Assembly (NCBI GenBank): GCA_019261985.1
Contig: JAFAQY010000080.1
Span: 1 to 64,000 of the forward strand
Direction of reading: 5' to 3'
Length of the DNA stretch: 64,000 nucleotides
DNA from: Bryobacterales bacterium
Lineage (GTDB): Bacteria; Acidobacteriota; Terriglobia; Bryobacterales; Bryobacteraceae
Part shown: in pieces, positions 19,985 to 29,578 of the stretch
Position numbering within the stretch: the first letter of the stretch is position 1
Layout: every line of letters begins with the position of its first letter
Made by a program: the position numbers and the translations under genes
The notes under the pieces: model-generated
What the model was told of the DNA's origin: nothing
Databases searched by the model: none
What the model saw: the letters and a program-made list of their open reading frames with translations, nothing else

Positions 19985-22810
19985 CTACGCTCGATCCGGC
20001 GCGCTGGCTGCTCCCGCGGAGATTGTTAAGGATCCGGCGCTGGGCGGCGACGGCGGCTTTGGAATATCCAGGGCTACCGCTGTTACTGTCTCGCTGGCGG
20101 CGCTTTTCTCGAGTTTTACGCCCGCTACTTCGAGCTTGGACAATTTGGATAAAAACGCGCCGGCGGCTGTGAGCGCGATGGAAGCCAGTGTAATCGTAAC
20201 GTAGGAAGCCTGCTCTAATTTACTGCTTCCCAATCTGCCGAAATAGAATTTTACTTGCGCGAAAACGAAGGCGGCTATAGAAGCAAAGATGACCAAAATC
20301 GGGCCTGCGCGCTCCCAAAAACTACCCGGCTGGGCTTCTCGAATGCGCTTATCGAGTCGTTCCTTCGCAATGCGAGTCTCAACATGCGCGGTATCGAGTT
20401 CTCCGCAGTTCTTAAAATCCCGTAAAGCCTTTTGCAGGTGGCTGGAATCTTTGGAAGCGTTGAACAGGAGCACGTGGGTCCGCCCCCGCGCGTAATATGC
20501 GGCAGCCAACTCGGGTCGAGACAGCAGCTTGGAAGAGGCATCCGTTTGCCTGCCCTTTTCGATCGCCCGGTCGTAATACTGGAGCGCTTTTTCGATTAGC
20601 GGCTCGTCCCCGTTTTCACCCAGTGTTGCGTAGGAATCCGCGAGCCCCAGAATCGAGACGATGTGGCCTGGAGCGACGCCCAAAACGGTCTCATATTCTT
20701 GTACGGCCCGCGATGGTTGCGCGTAATCGAGCGAGGCTTTGGCGAGGCCTGCGCGGGCATCGAAATTTGGATTAGCATCCAGGTCGAGCGCGCGCTGAAA
20801 GGAAGTTATCGCGGATTTAGAATCGCCGGTGCGGCTGTAAAGCGTTCCGAGCTGAAAATGCACGTCGGGGAGATCTGGATCCTTTTGCAACGCCAAGCGC
20901 AGGTTTTTCTCCGCTGCGCCGTAATTCTCCATCAGCAAATGAAGTTGCCCGAGCTTCAAATATGAATCTGCGTCCTGAACGCGGACAATTCGATCCGTCC
21001 ACGCGCGCACTCCCCGAGCATAGTAATCGCGCGCTTTCCAATGTTCAAATCCCCGGCGGTCCGCGGAACAAACGGCTTTTCTTCCCAAGCAGAGCCGGAC
21101 CAGGCCAAGCAGGATGCCGCCATGCGCGGGATCGATCTCCAGCCCGGCTTTGAACACCTCTTCGGCCCGATCCAGTTCTGTGAGAAATTTGCCTTCCGAG
21201 AGTTCCCATTCGAGCTTCTTCGTCGCTGGAGCCAGTTCCGCGGTTTGATGCAGAATGGCGCCGTAAGCATCGAAGAACGCGGTGTTCTCGTCCCGGCGGT
21301 AGTTCGGCATGAGTCTTTCGAATGCCGCTTTCGCGGCATCCCACTCCTTGCGCGCGTCCTGGTACTTCCCTTCGTCCCAATGCGCCTTTGCGATCGCAAT
21401 CAATGCGTCTAAACAATCGGGATCCGCGGCCAGGGCCTCCCGGTATTTTTGCAGGCCGTCTTCACGGAGCCCCTGCGCAAGCAGCACGTTGCCCCAGGCG
21501 ACACAGACATTCGTTACCGATTCCTTTTGCGACGATGCGTTGCGGGCGCTCTGAAGCTTCGAGACGGCCTCGCTGTACCTGCGCTGGCTGAAAAGCGCCT
21601 GACCCCAGTTAAGCAACGGGAGCGGATTGTCGGGCTTGAGCTCAACCGATTGCTCATAGCGGCGCGCGGCATCGGAGAACAATCCGCGATTGAAGTAAGA
21701 AGTGCCCCAGTATGCGTATAGGTTCGAAAGAACCGGGAGTTGATCCGAGTAAACGCTGGGCTGAGTTGAAATAATTCGCGTGGCTTCGGAGAAAATCGCG
21801 TCCGACTCCTCGAATCTCAGGCAAATCGCCAGCGCGTTTCCCCAGTAGCCGAACCCCTCTATGAATTCCGGCTTGTCCACGCGGGTAATGCTGGCGCGGG
21901 CCGCTGCAATAGCGCTGTTCCGCCGGGTTGACGTTACTTTTTCAAGGGCCTTGACCCAGGTCAGGTAGTTTACCGAACGCGGGTCGAGATCGATTGCATG
22001 CGAGAGCTGCTGCACCGCATCTTCAAACCGGGACATCCCAAGGAGCGAAAGACCCCAGAAATTGTAATAGGAGGCATCCTGCTGGATAGCGGCAGCCTTC
22101 TCGAATTTTTCCGCCGCTGCCTGATAATCCTTGCGGGCGTACAGCTCTTGCCCCAGTTCGCTCCAAGCGAGATCGTACGCGGGGTTGAGCGCAGTAGCTT
22201 TTGTATATTTTTCGATGGCTTCGTCGCGCCGGTCAAGCGCGCTGAGAGCAAGGCCCCAGTTTCGAAAATAAATTGGGTCTTGCTGGGCGCCGGCGGCCTT
22301 CTCGAATTTTGCAACCGCGCCTTTATAATCGCCGCTAAAATACAGCGCGTTGCCCCATTCGTTCCAAGCTTCGTGATAATCGGGTTTGAGTTGTACGGCC
22401 TTATCGAGTTTCCCGATGGCTTCGTCGTCTCGTTTAAGGCGACGCAACGCCCGGCCCAAGGTGTAGAATGCCTGGGCATCGCGCGGGTTAAGCTCCGTTG
22501 CGCGCTGAAGTTTTTCGACGGCTTCGAGTTTGGCCTGGCGATAGGCCTGTGAATTCGAATCCAGCTTCTCCGCGACCCTTGAAAGCGCATTGCCGAGGTT
22601 GTAAAAGCCTTGTGCATACCGCGCATCGGTTTCGGTAGCTTTTCTGTACTTCTGAATCGCTTGGTCGTCCAGCTTTTGTTGCGCCAGGGCATAACCCCAA
22701 TTCGAGTAATCGACGGCTCGCATGACGGCCGCTTTTTCGTACTCAGCGCAGGCCTCGGGGTATTTTTGGCTGCTGATGAGCTGCTCCGCGGCTTGGACAT
22801 TCGGGTCCAT
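19985..22810 (-). CDS. Large TPR-repeat protein with C-terminal transmembrane segments
   Basis: 941 aa with many TPR units (AWNEWGNALYFSGDYKGAVAKFEKAA etc.); C-terminal hydrophobic helices. Confidence 0.85.
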   Translation of the reverse strand: MDPNVQAAEQLISSQKYPEACAEYEKAAVMRAVDYSNWGYALAQQKLDDQAIQKYRKATETDARYAQGFYNLGNALSRVAEKLDSNSQAYRQAKLEAVEKLQRATELNPRDAQAFYTLGRALRRLKRDDEAIGKLDKAVQLKPDYHEAWNEWGNALYFSGDYKGAVAKFEKAAGAQQDPIYFRNWGLALSALDRRDEAIEKYTKATALNPAYDLAWSELGQELYARKDYQAAAEKFEKAAAIQQDASYYNFWGLSLLGMSRFEDAVQQLSHAIDLDPRSVNYLTWVKALEKVTSTRRNSAIAAARASITRVDKPEFIEGFGYWGNALAICLRFEESDAIFSEATRIISTQPSVYSDQLPVLSNLYAYWGTSYFNRGLFSDAARRYEQSVELKPDNPLPLLNWGQALFSQRRYSEAVSKLQSARNASSQKESVTNVCVAWGNVLLAQGLREDGLQKYREALAADPDCLDALIAIAKAHWDEGKYQDARKEWDAAKAAFERLMPNYRRDENTAFFDAYGAILHQTAELAPATKKLEWELSEGKFLTELDRAEEVFKAGLEIDPAHGGILLGLVRLCLGRKAVCSADRRGFEHWKARDYYARGVRAWTDRIVRVQDADSYLKLGQLHLLMENYGAAEKNLRLALQKDPDLPDVHFQLGTLYSRTGDSKSAITSFQRALDLDANPNFDARAGLAKASLDYAQPSRAVQEYETVLGVAPGHIVSILGLADSYATLGENGDEPLIEKALQYYDRAIEKGRQTDASSKLLSRPELAAAYYARGRTHVLLFNASKDSSHLQKALRDFKNCGELDTAHVETRIAKERLDKRIREAQPGSFWERAGPILVIFASIAAFVFAQVKFYFGRLGSSKLEQASYVTITLASIALTAAGAFLSKLSKLEVAGVKLEKSAASETVTAVALDIPKPPSPPSAGSLTISAGAASAPDRA

Positions 22811-23201
22811 TTCAGAAGATTATTGCATGCAAAACCGCTCCGGGGCACCCGCTCGAAAGTGCTCCTGGATCACAAGATTGCTGTAATAGCGGCTTTGGTC
22901 GGCGCGCACGTGTTGCCATTGCGCTTGCAAAAAAATGTCTAAACGCTAGGATCTGATAATGCACAATCGTCCGCAATGATTGGGACCCCAGCGCCAATAA
23001 CCGAATATTCCAAACGACGTTGGCACGCGTTTTGGCTCAATGCTGCAGCTATGCTACAGCCCTTGCCTATGCTCGGATACGCGTATACACTGTATCCCGA
23101 GGTAGGTCGAGCAATTGAAGTGTCAATGGGTCGATACTTTGGGCCCGCGAAAAAACAACGCGATGCCCAGTCCCGCGATGTCATAACTGGAGGTTCGTCG
23201 C

Positions 23202-24368
23202 ATGAGCAACGGTCTGACGCTACCCTTTACCGGGACCTTCGATTCGAGCGGCCAGGTTTTTGCAATCACCCAGCCCGGGCACGGCGGAACTGCTATTTGG
23301 GGTTTTTCGGGCGGTGTGAAACCAGATGGTACGCCCGGGATTGGCGTTGCTGGAACGAGCTATGACGCCGGCACGGGCGTGTCCGGAGTCAGCGATTCAG
23401 GATCTGGCGTACGAGGTCAGTCAAACAGTGGTCCCGGCGTTTATGGTACGAGCAATAACGGAAGTGGGGTCGTCGGCGTTAGTGAGACGCAAGACGCGAT
23501 CAATGGAACGAGTTCCTCCCCCCAACACGCCGGAGTATCCGCTAACAACAACGCTGGTGGGTTTGGGCTCTGGGCGAGCGCTAAGATGGCCGGATACTTT
23601 TACGGCAATGGCGGCTACGCCATACAAGCTGTGAGCACAAGCACAGATACCGATGCGGTGATTGCGACGAGTTCGTCACCGCAACACGCCGCTGTTTCTG
23701 CTAACAACAGTAGCGGCGGGTTTGGGCTCTGGGCGAGGGCTAAGACCGCCGGATACTTCTATGGCGATGGCGGTTACGCCATACAAGCTGTCAGCACAAG
23801 CACCGATACGGATGCGGTGATCGTGACGAGTTCGTCACCGCAACACGCTGCAGTCTCGGCTAATAACGACGGTGGGGGTTTCGGACTCTGGGCGAAGGCC
23901 AAAATCGCGGGTTACTTCGACGGTGATGTCATGGTAACCGGTGATATTCGGCTCCTCGGGGCGGATGTTGCCGAGAACTTCGGAATGATCGAGGATATCG
24001 CGGGAGAGCCTGGGACCGTGATGGTGCTCGACAATAGTGGAGCTGTCACGCCAAGCAGCCGCCCGTATGACAAATGTGTTGTAGGGGTTGTGTCAGGCGC
24101 TGGTTCCTTCAGGCCGGGACTCGTGCTTGACACTCGGGAAACGCACGCGCCGCGCGCGCAGATCGCTTTGATGGGCAAGGTCCTTTGTAAGGTCGACGCA
24201 TCGGATGCCCCGATCGAAGCCGGCGACCTGTTGACCACGTCCGCGATACCGGGCCACGCGATGAAGGTACGCAATACGGCACTGGCTTTTGGCGCAGTCA
24301 TTGGCAAGGCCCTCGGCTCTTTGGCGAACGGAAAGGGTCTCGTTCCTATTCTCGTCGCTCTACAGTAA
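23202..24368 (+). CDS. Repeat-containing protein with tail-fibre-like C-terminal domain
   Basis: GVxGxSxSGxG repeats, three ~53-aa repeats, C-terminal GADVAENFGM..PGTVMVLDNSG..ALMGKVLCKVDAS..IEAGDLLTTSAIPGHAMK. Confidence 0.6.
   Translation: MSNGLTLPFTGTFDSSGQVFAITQPGHGGTAIWGFSGGVKPDGTPGIGVAGTSYDAGTGVSGVSDSGSGVRGQSNSGPGVYGTSNNGSGVVGVSETQDAINGTSSSPQHAGVSANNNAGGFGLWASAKMAGYFYGNGGYAIQAVSTSTDTDAVIATSSSPQHAAVSANNSSGGFGLWARAKTAGYFYGDGGYAIQAVSTSTDTDAVIVTSSSPQHAAVSANNDGGGFGLWAKAKIAGYFDGDVMVTGDIRLLGADVAENFGMIEDIAGEPGTVMVLDNSGAVTPSSRPYDKCVVGVVSGAGSFRPGLVLDTRETHAPRAQIALMGKVLCKVDASDAPIEAGDLLTTSAIPGHAMKVRNTALAFGAVIGKALGSLANGKGLVPILVALQ
23508..23925 (+). repeat. 159-bp (53-aa) in-frame tandem repeat, about 2.6 units
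   Basis: Unit starts at 23508, 23667 and 23826 (exact 159-bp period): ACGAGTTC(C/G)TC...CAACACGC. Confidence 0.9.
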
Positions 24369-24430
24369 GGCGATTAACACATAGAGTGGGCCGGAATTCG
24401 TTACACTCAACCAACACAGGGTGATTCATC

Positions 24431-25063
24431 ATGGCCAGAAGAAGTACTCAGATTACACTCCAGAACAATACGGACCTTGATCTCACGATGGTCTCCTGGC
24501 ACCTTTGCCACGGCTCTTGGACAAACGATGTTTCCCCTCCCTCGACGATCCCGAATCAAAGCACCGCAAGCTGGGAATCGGAATCTTCCGGCATCGCCAC
24601 TGGGACCGAGGGATGGGTCAAATACCAGATCACGAACCCAACAAGTTGCGTACCTGAGTTGGTGTATATCTATTGGGATAATCCGTTCGTCTGGGCAAAT
24701 GATACCCAGGCGGTGAACTACTCGGTTACGACTACGGACGTGAATCCGCCCTGCGATGGGGGACAGTGGGATACGCCTGGGGGATTCCCTCACGGGGGAA
24801 CCAATCCTCCAGAGTGCACTCATGTGCTCTTCGGTATCAGCTGCAGCGGCGGTAGCCCCCAAGGAATCACATGGTGGGATGTCGCAGTGAACTGGCCCGC
24901 CCTGCTAGGCCTGACGGTTCTCGGCCAAGCAGATATCAATCTACAATTCACAATTGGATTGGGACTTAAGGGAAGCGTGCGTCAAATGTTCGGGACCGAA
25001 GACATTCTCGCCATAGCGCGAACGAAGGGACAACCGAGCTTGAGAGCGCTTATGCATCTGTGA
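24431..25063 (+). CDS. Aegerolysin-like / lipid-binding beta-sandwich protein (tentative)
   Basis: ITLQNNTDLDLTMVSWHLCHGSWTNDVSPPSTIPNQSTASWESESSGIATGTEGWVKYQI..VYIYWDNPF resembles the aegerolysin pattern (HG.W..PP..I....W.S.S.G..TGTEG). Confidence 0.45.
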   Translation: MARRSTQITLQNNTDLDLTMVSWHLCHGSWTNDVSPPSTIPNQSTASWESESSGIATGTEGWVKYQITNPTSCVPELVYIYWDNPFVWANDTQAVNYSVTTTDVNPPCDGGQWDTPGGFPHGGTNPPECTHVLFGISCSGGSPQGITWWDVAVNWPALLGLTVLGQADINLQFTIGLGLKGSVRQMFGTEDILAIARTKGQPSLRALMHL

Positions 25064-25112
25064 CTTTGCGCCAGATGACCTCTCGAGCTGGGTTGTTCGC
25101 AATCGCGCGGCG

Positions 25113-25402
25113 CTACTGTTCCAATGGCGCAGACAACTCGTGCGGACGGCCGCTCCCGCCGTGATTTGGCGGGGTCGCATAAGAATCCAGAATTTCTCTT
25201 CGGTCGCTGCTTCCGTCGAATATTCCCAGCCCATCAGAAATTTGCACTGGCAATTCTGTAGCGTTTGCAGTTTCAGCCGACGAAACTCGCGCGACCGGCA
25301 CTTCGACAAGTTTTCCATCGTGCAACTCAAGCCGTCCCCCGTGGGATTCGGAAGTTGCTCGAATTCCGCGAACGTCAACTGGCGTGTGATGGTCGTGGCC
25401 AC
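25113..25402 (-). pseudogene. Frameshifted/decayed Uma2-family gene
   Basis: Reverse-strand frame 1: MATTITRQLTFAEFEQLPNPTGDG; the continuation RLELHDGKLVEVPVAR lies in another frame (ORF 25113..25505). Confidence 0.55.
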
Positions 25403-25495
25403 GGGAAACTCCTACCCGATTATATGCGCGCAAACGGAGATTTCGATTGCCGCGATTGCTCCCAAAGGCCGACGTGTGAGAAATTAGGGAGCGAT

Positions 25496-27361
25496 ATGAA
25501 ACCAAATCTCCACGTTGTGGCTTGTGCGATAGCGATGTGCGCGGCCGCCGGTATCGGTTGGGTCGGCGCTGTGCGCGCGCAGGCGCCGGCTCCGCAGACC
25601 AAAGGCAAGGTCGCTGCGCCGCAGGAAATCGGCATGGAAACCGGCCTCACGTATTTCCAAACCCGCTGCATGAGTTGCCATCGTGAAAGCGATTCGTCTA
25701 AAGCCCCTAGCGCCCGGCGCATCCGGCAGATGACTCCCGAACAGATCTATGCGGTGGTCGCGAAACCCAGCCGCCCGGAACACGACCAAGGCCTGACCGA
25801 TCCGCAGAAGCGCCGCATGGCCGAATTTATGGGCGGCTACCGTCAGATCGGGAGCGTGGAAGCGGGAAATCCGAAGAATTTTCCTAATGCGTGCGGCTCA
25901 AATCCGCCGATGGCGGACCCGTATGCCGGCCCTTACTGGAGCGGCTGGGGCGCGGATATTCAGAACACGCGCTCGCAAAGAACCGAAGCGGCGGGAATAA
26001 CCAAGGCCGACGTGCCCAAGCTGAAGCTTAAATGGGCGTTTGGATTTCCGCTGGGCATAAGCGCGTACAGCCCCCCCGCCGTCGCTTCCGGACGCGTATT
26101 CGCCGGCACCGATACCGGATGGGTGTATTCGCTTGACGCGAAGACCGGATGCTACTACTGGGGCTACGAAACCGGTGTAACCGTGCGTCCCGCCATCAGC
26201 ATCGGTCCAGTGAACGGGCCCGGAAATACGAAATACGCCATTTTCTTCGGTGACGCGAAAGCGAACGTTTACGCGCTGGACGCGCAAGACGGAAAGCTTC
26301 TATGGAAACGCAAGGTGGAAGATTTTTTTCTTGGCCGGATCACCGCCGCGCCGAAGCTGTACAACGGCCGCTTGTACGTGCCCGTTTCCTCTTCTGAAGA
26401 ATGGCAGAGCGGAAATCCCGATTACGAGTGCTGCACTTCACGCGGCAGCGTGGTGGCGCTAAACGCCAACAACGGCGAACAGATTTGGAAAACGTACGTG
26501 ATGGACGACCCCAAGCCGACGCAGAAGAACCCGAACGGCGTGCAATTGTACGCGCCGGCTGGAGGTTCGGTGTGGAACTCGCCCACCGTCGATCCTGTGC
26601 GCCGCGCCGTCTACTTCGGAACGGGCGATACGCAAACGGAACCGGCGCAGCCGTTAGGCGACGCGATTGTCGCCGTGGACATGGATTCAGGGAAAGTCCT
26701 GTGGCATTTTCAGGCGATTGAGAACGATGCCTTCATGGGCGGATGCGCCGGCCCGAATAAGAGCAAGGCATGTCCGGAGAAGATGGGGCCGGATGCCGAC
26801 ATCGGCAACTCGCCGATCCTGAGTACGCTCGCGGACGGCAAGCGGGTGTTAATCGCGGGGACAAAAGGCGGCGAGGTATTTGCACTGGATCCGGACAATA
26901 AAGGCGCGCTGCTGTGGCGCGTTCAGGGGAACTCCGGCGGAGGCCGAGGCGGGATCGTATGGGGCGGCGCGGCCGACCACGAAAACGTATATTACGGATT
27001 CGGCAGCGGAGGCATGGCCGCGTTAAAAATGTCCACCGGCCAGCGCGCGTGGTTCCAGCCGATTAATGCGCCGAACACGCGAATCGGCAACAATGCCGCC
27101 GCGACACTTATACCGGGAGTCGTCTTCGTCGGAGGCGCGGACGGCAAGCTCCACGCGCTTTCAACGACGGACGGCAGCATTCTGTGGCAATTCGATACGG
27201 CGCGGCCATTCGATACGGTGAACAAAGTCGCCGGCGCGCATGGCGGGGCGATTTCTTCGGTCGGTCCGGTGATCGCAGGTGGGATGATGTACATCGGCTC
27301 GGGCTACGGAGTTGGGGGCGGGCCGTTCGGCAATGTGCTGCTGGCGTTTGGGGTGGAGTAG
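25496..27361 (+). CDS. Quinohemoprotein: c-type cytochrome domain fused to PQQ beta-propeller (polyvinyl-alcohol-dehydrogenase-like)
   Basis: Signal peptide; CMSCH heme motif; WVYSLDAKTGCYYWGYET, VYALDAQDGKLLWKRK propeller motifs. Confidence 0.85.
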   Translation: MKPNLHVVACAIAMCAAAGIGWVGAVRAQAPAPQTKGKVAAPQEIGMETGLTYFQTRCMSCHRESDSSKAPSARRIRQMTPEQIYAVVAKPSRPEHDQGLTDPQKRRMAEFMGGYRQIGSVEAGNPKNFPNACGSNPPMADPYAGPYWSGWGADIQNTRSQRTEAAGITKADVPKLKLKWAFGFPLGISAYSPPAVASGRVFAGTDTGWVYSLDAKTGCYYWGYETGVTVRPAISIGPVNGPGNTKYAIFFGDAKANVYALDAQDGKLLWKRKVEDFFLGRITAAPKLYNGRLYVPVSSSEEWQSGNPDYECCTSRGSVVALNANNGEQIWKTYVMDDPKPTQKNPNGVQLYAPAGGSVWNSPTVDPVRRAVYFGTGDTQTEPAQPLGDAIVAVDMDSGKVLWHFQAIENDAFMGGCAGPNKSKACPEKMGPDADIGNSPILSTLADGKRVLIAGTKGGEVFALDPDNKGALLWRVQGNSGGGRGGIVWGGAADHENVYYGFGSGGMAALKMSTGQRAWFQPINAPNTRIGNNAAATLIPGVVFVGGADGKLHALSTTDGSILWQFDTARPFDTVNKVAGAHGGAISSVGPVIAGGMMYIGSGYGVGGGPFGNVLLAFGVE

Positions 27362-27677
27362 AGGCGAACTCCTGTTAATGCGATCGGGCCGGTAGCGCCT
27401 GATACGAATTTGTTGGCCCTCAACTATCGCCTGGACCATTAACGTTTGTCCCCCGTGGCTGATGAACCTTAAGCGCGGACAGCACCGCGGTTCAATCGGG
27501 TACCGAATCGCGGATGAGTTTCCGGCCGACTTATCTCGCCAAGAGACGACCTCCTTCTAAGTCGAACACGAATCGGAGACTCGTTACCTCGATTCCCGTT
27601 TCGCCATGAGTTGATCACATCATACGCGGATTACGTGAGATACTGATGCCTTGTTCTCATTTCTGTCTTTCGATACA

Positions 27678-29578
27678 ATGCGTTCGCTATTTTCTTATTA
27701 ACCTTTCAGATTGCGGCTCGAGCCGATATTACTGGGACGGCTGTTTTGCCAGCCGGAGCCACGTTTAATTTCGATACCGGCCAGATCCAGAGTACCGGCG
27801 GCGACGTTCTTTACGCAGGCGGCATGCTCACATGCCAAACCAGCGCGAGGATTGCGGATTTGGGCGTGGAAGGCAGCAGTGGATTCAACGGCGTTACGCA
27901 ATCTTATCTATCAGCTTTGTTGTCCTCCGGCAACTTTAGTCAGATCCCGACGTTTTTGGGAAGCAACCTCGTGATTGATGAAGTTTTTGCGGTGTATACG
28001 AATGGAAGAAATCTGGACAAGGTCTTAGTCACGGCGGCGAGCCAGAGCTCCATTACGTTTCATGCTACGTTTGGGGTTCCTGGCACGACGAGCCTGCCTA
28101 TTATTTCATCGATCCAAAATAACTTCAGCTTTACATTGCCCGGTCTTCCCAACTATGGCATCGCTCCGGGCAGTATTTTCATTATCAATGGCACCGGTCT
28201 GAATGAGCAGCCTCTGTCCGAAATTCAGTCAAGTGCAGGATCTGGTCTTCTTACAACTCTGAACGGAACCAGCATCACTGTCACGGTAAACGGAGTTAGC
28301 ACGAGGCCGCGCCTCTACTACACGTCTCCCACGCAGATCGCCGCTGTTCTTCCATCCGATACGCCAGTCGGAAGCGGGGTGCTGACCGTCACGAACGCTG
28401 GACTCGCAAGCGTAGCGGTGTCTATCTTAGTCGTCCCTAGCGCCTTCGGACTGAATACACTGTCAGGAGCGGGATCGGGGCGGGCCGTAGCGCAGGATTC
28501 CGAGTACGCACTCATTACTTCAACACATACTGCAAAACCTGGTCAGACAATAATTTTGTGGGGCTCTGGTATACGCGCCGATACAGCTAACGATGACAGG
28601 ACCTATCCGCAGGAGCAGAATAACCTCTCCAATATTACGACGCGCGTCGAGATTGGTGGAATATCGGCCCACGTTGTCTATCACGGAAGGTCGCAATTTC
28701 CCGGGCTGGATCAAATTGTCGTCACTGTTCCACCGAACGTTCGACCCGGTTGTTGGGTATCCCTTGTGGTCCAGTCCGGAATCGGGGCCGCTCTATTAAG
28801 TAGCAACTTCACTTCGATACCTGTTTCGAGCGATGGAGGTTTGTGTTCAGATCAAAATCCTTCTCTGAGCCAATACGAGACGCTCAGCAATCAAAATACG
28901 ATCTCTATGGGAGGCATCGAAATAACTCAGTTCACAATCGTTTCTTCAACGGGCCTGTCTACCTGGACGAACCTAACGGCCTCATTTTTCCGTTATACAC
29001 AGGCTCAATTCACACAGGCTATCGGTCAGACGAATCTCTCGATCGGGGGTGGCGTTGTCATTCCTCCCACTTTGCCACAAGGCTTCGAGCCCGGTTCGAA
29101 CCCGGCGGGTTTGGAGGCCGGTCCGTCGATAAGCGTGAACGGCCCCGAGGGATTGACGTCGCTAACGAGGAGCAACATCACACTCGGCGGCTATGGCATT
29201 GCCAACCCCCGCAGGTTGGCAACCTGCCCCACTTTCCCAGGATGCCAATCCTGCGCGCGATTGCCAATCGCGCTGGGCGGCTTACTACAATACCCGACCA
29301 GGCGGGTTTGGCAACCCGCCGCAGGTTGGCAATGGCAACCTGCCCTACTCAAATACCAAGCCGGATGGCAGCTCTTCGCCGAAGATTCGGCCCATCGCCG
29401 CCAAATCGTCGCGCTGCGCGGCTTCGAGGTCCAGATCCGGGAAAGCGCGGCGGATCAATTCCAGCGCCCCGGGGCTCAAATCGCGCGTGGAATCGCCCGT
29501 CCGGCGAGCCAGAGCCGCAATCGTATCCTCGGCCTTGGGAATTTTGATCAGCGCCTCAATCCATCGCGCCGCGGTTGA
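27678..29578 (+). pseudogene. Soli_cterm-like (TIGR03437-type) protein with apparent signal-peptide frameshift and replaced C-terminus
   Basis: GIAPGSIFIINGTGL..PTQIAAVLPSDTPVGSGVLTVTNAG pattern; ATG at 27678 (MRSLF-) is one nt out of frame with FLLTFQIAARADITGTAV; the C-terminus runs into repeat DNA and antisense of the Hsp70 gene. Confidence 0.6.
29211..29348. repeat. Cluster of palindromic (REP-like) hairpins, copy C
   Basis: GCAGGTTGGCAACCTGCCCCAC; CAGGATGCCAATCCTG; GCGCGATTGCCAATCGCGC; GGCGGGTTTGGCAACCCGCC; GCAGGTTGGCAATGGCAACCTGCCCTAC. Confidence 0.9.

Noticed and set aside
23021-23036. Possible sigma-54 promoter TGGCACGCGTTTTGGC upstream of 23202
   Set aside because: GG-to-GC spacing is 11 rather than 10 nt and the -12 element is poor; about 170 nt from the start codon.
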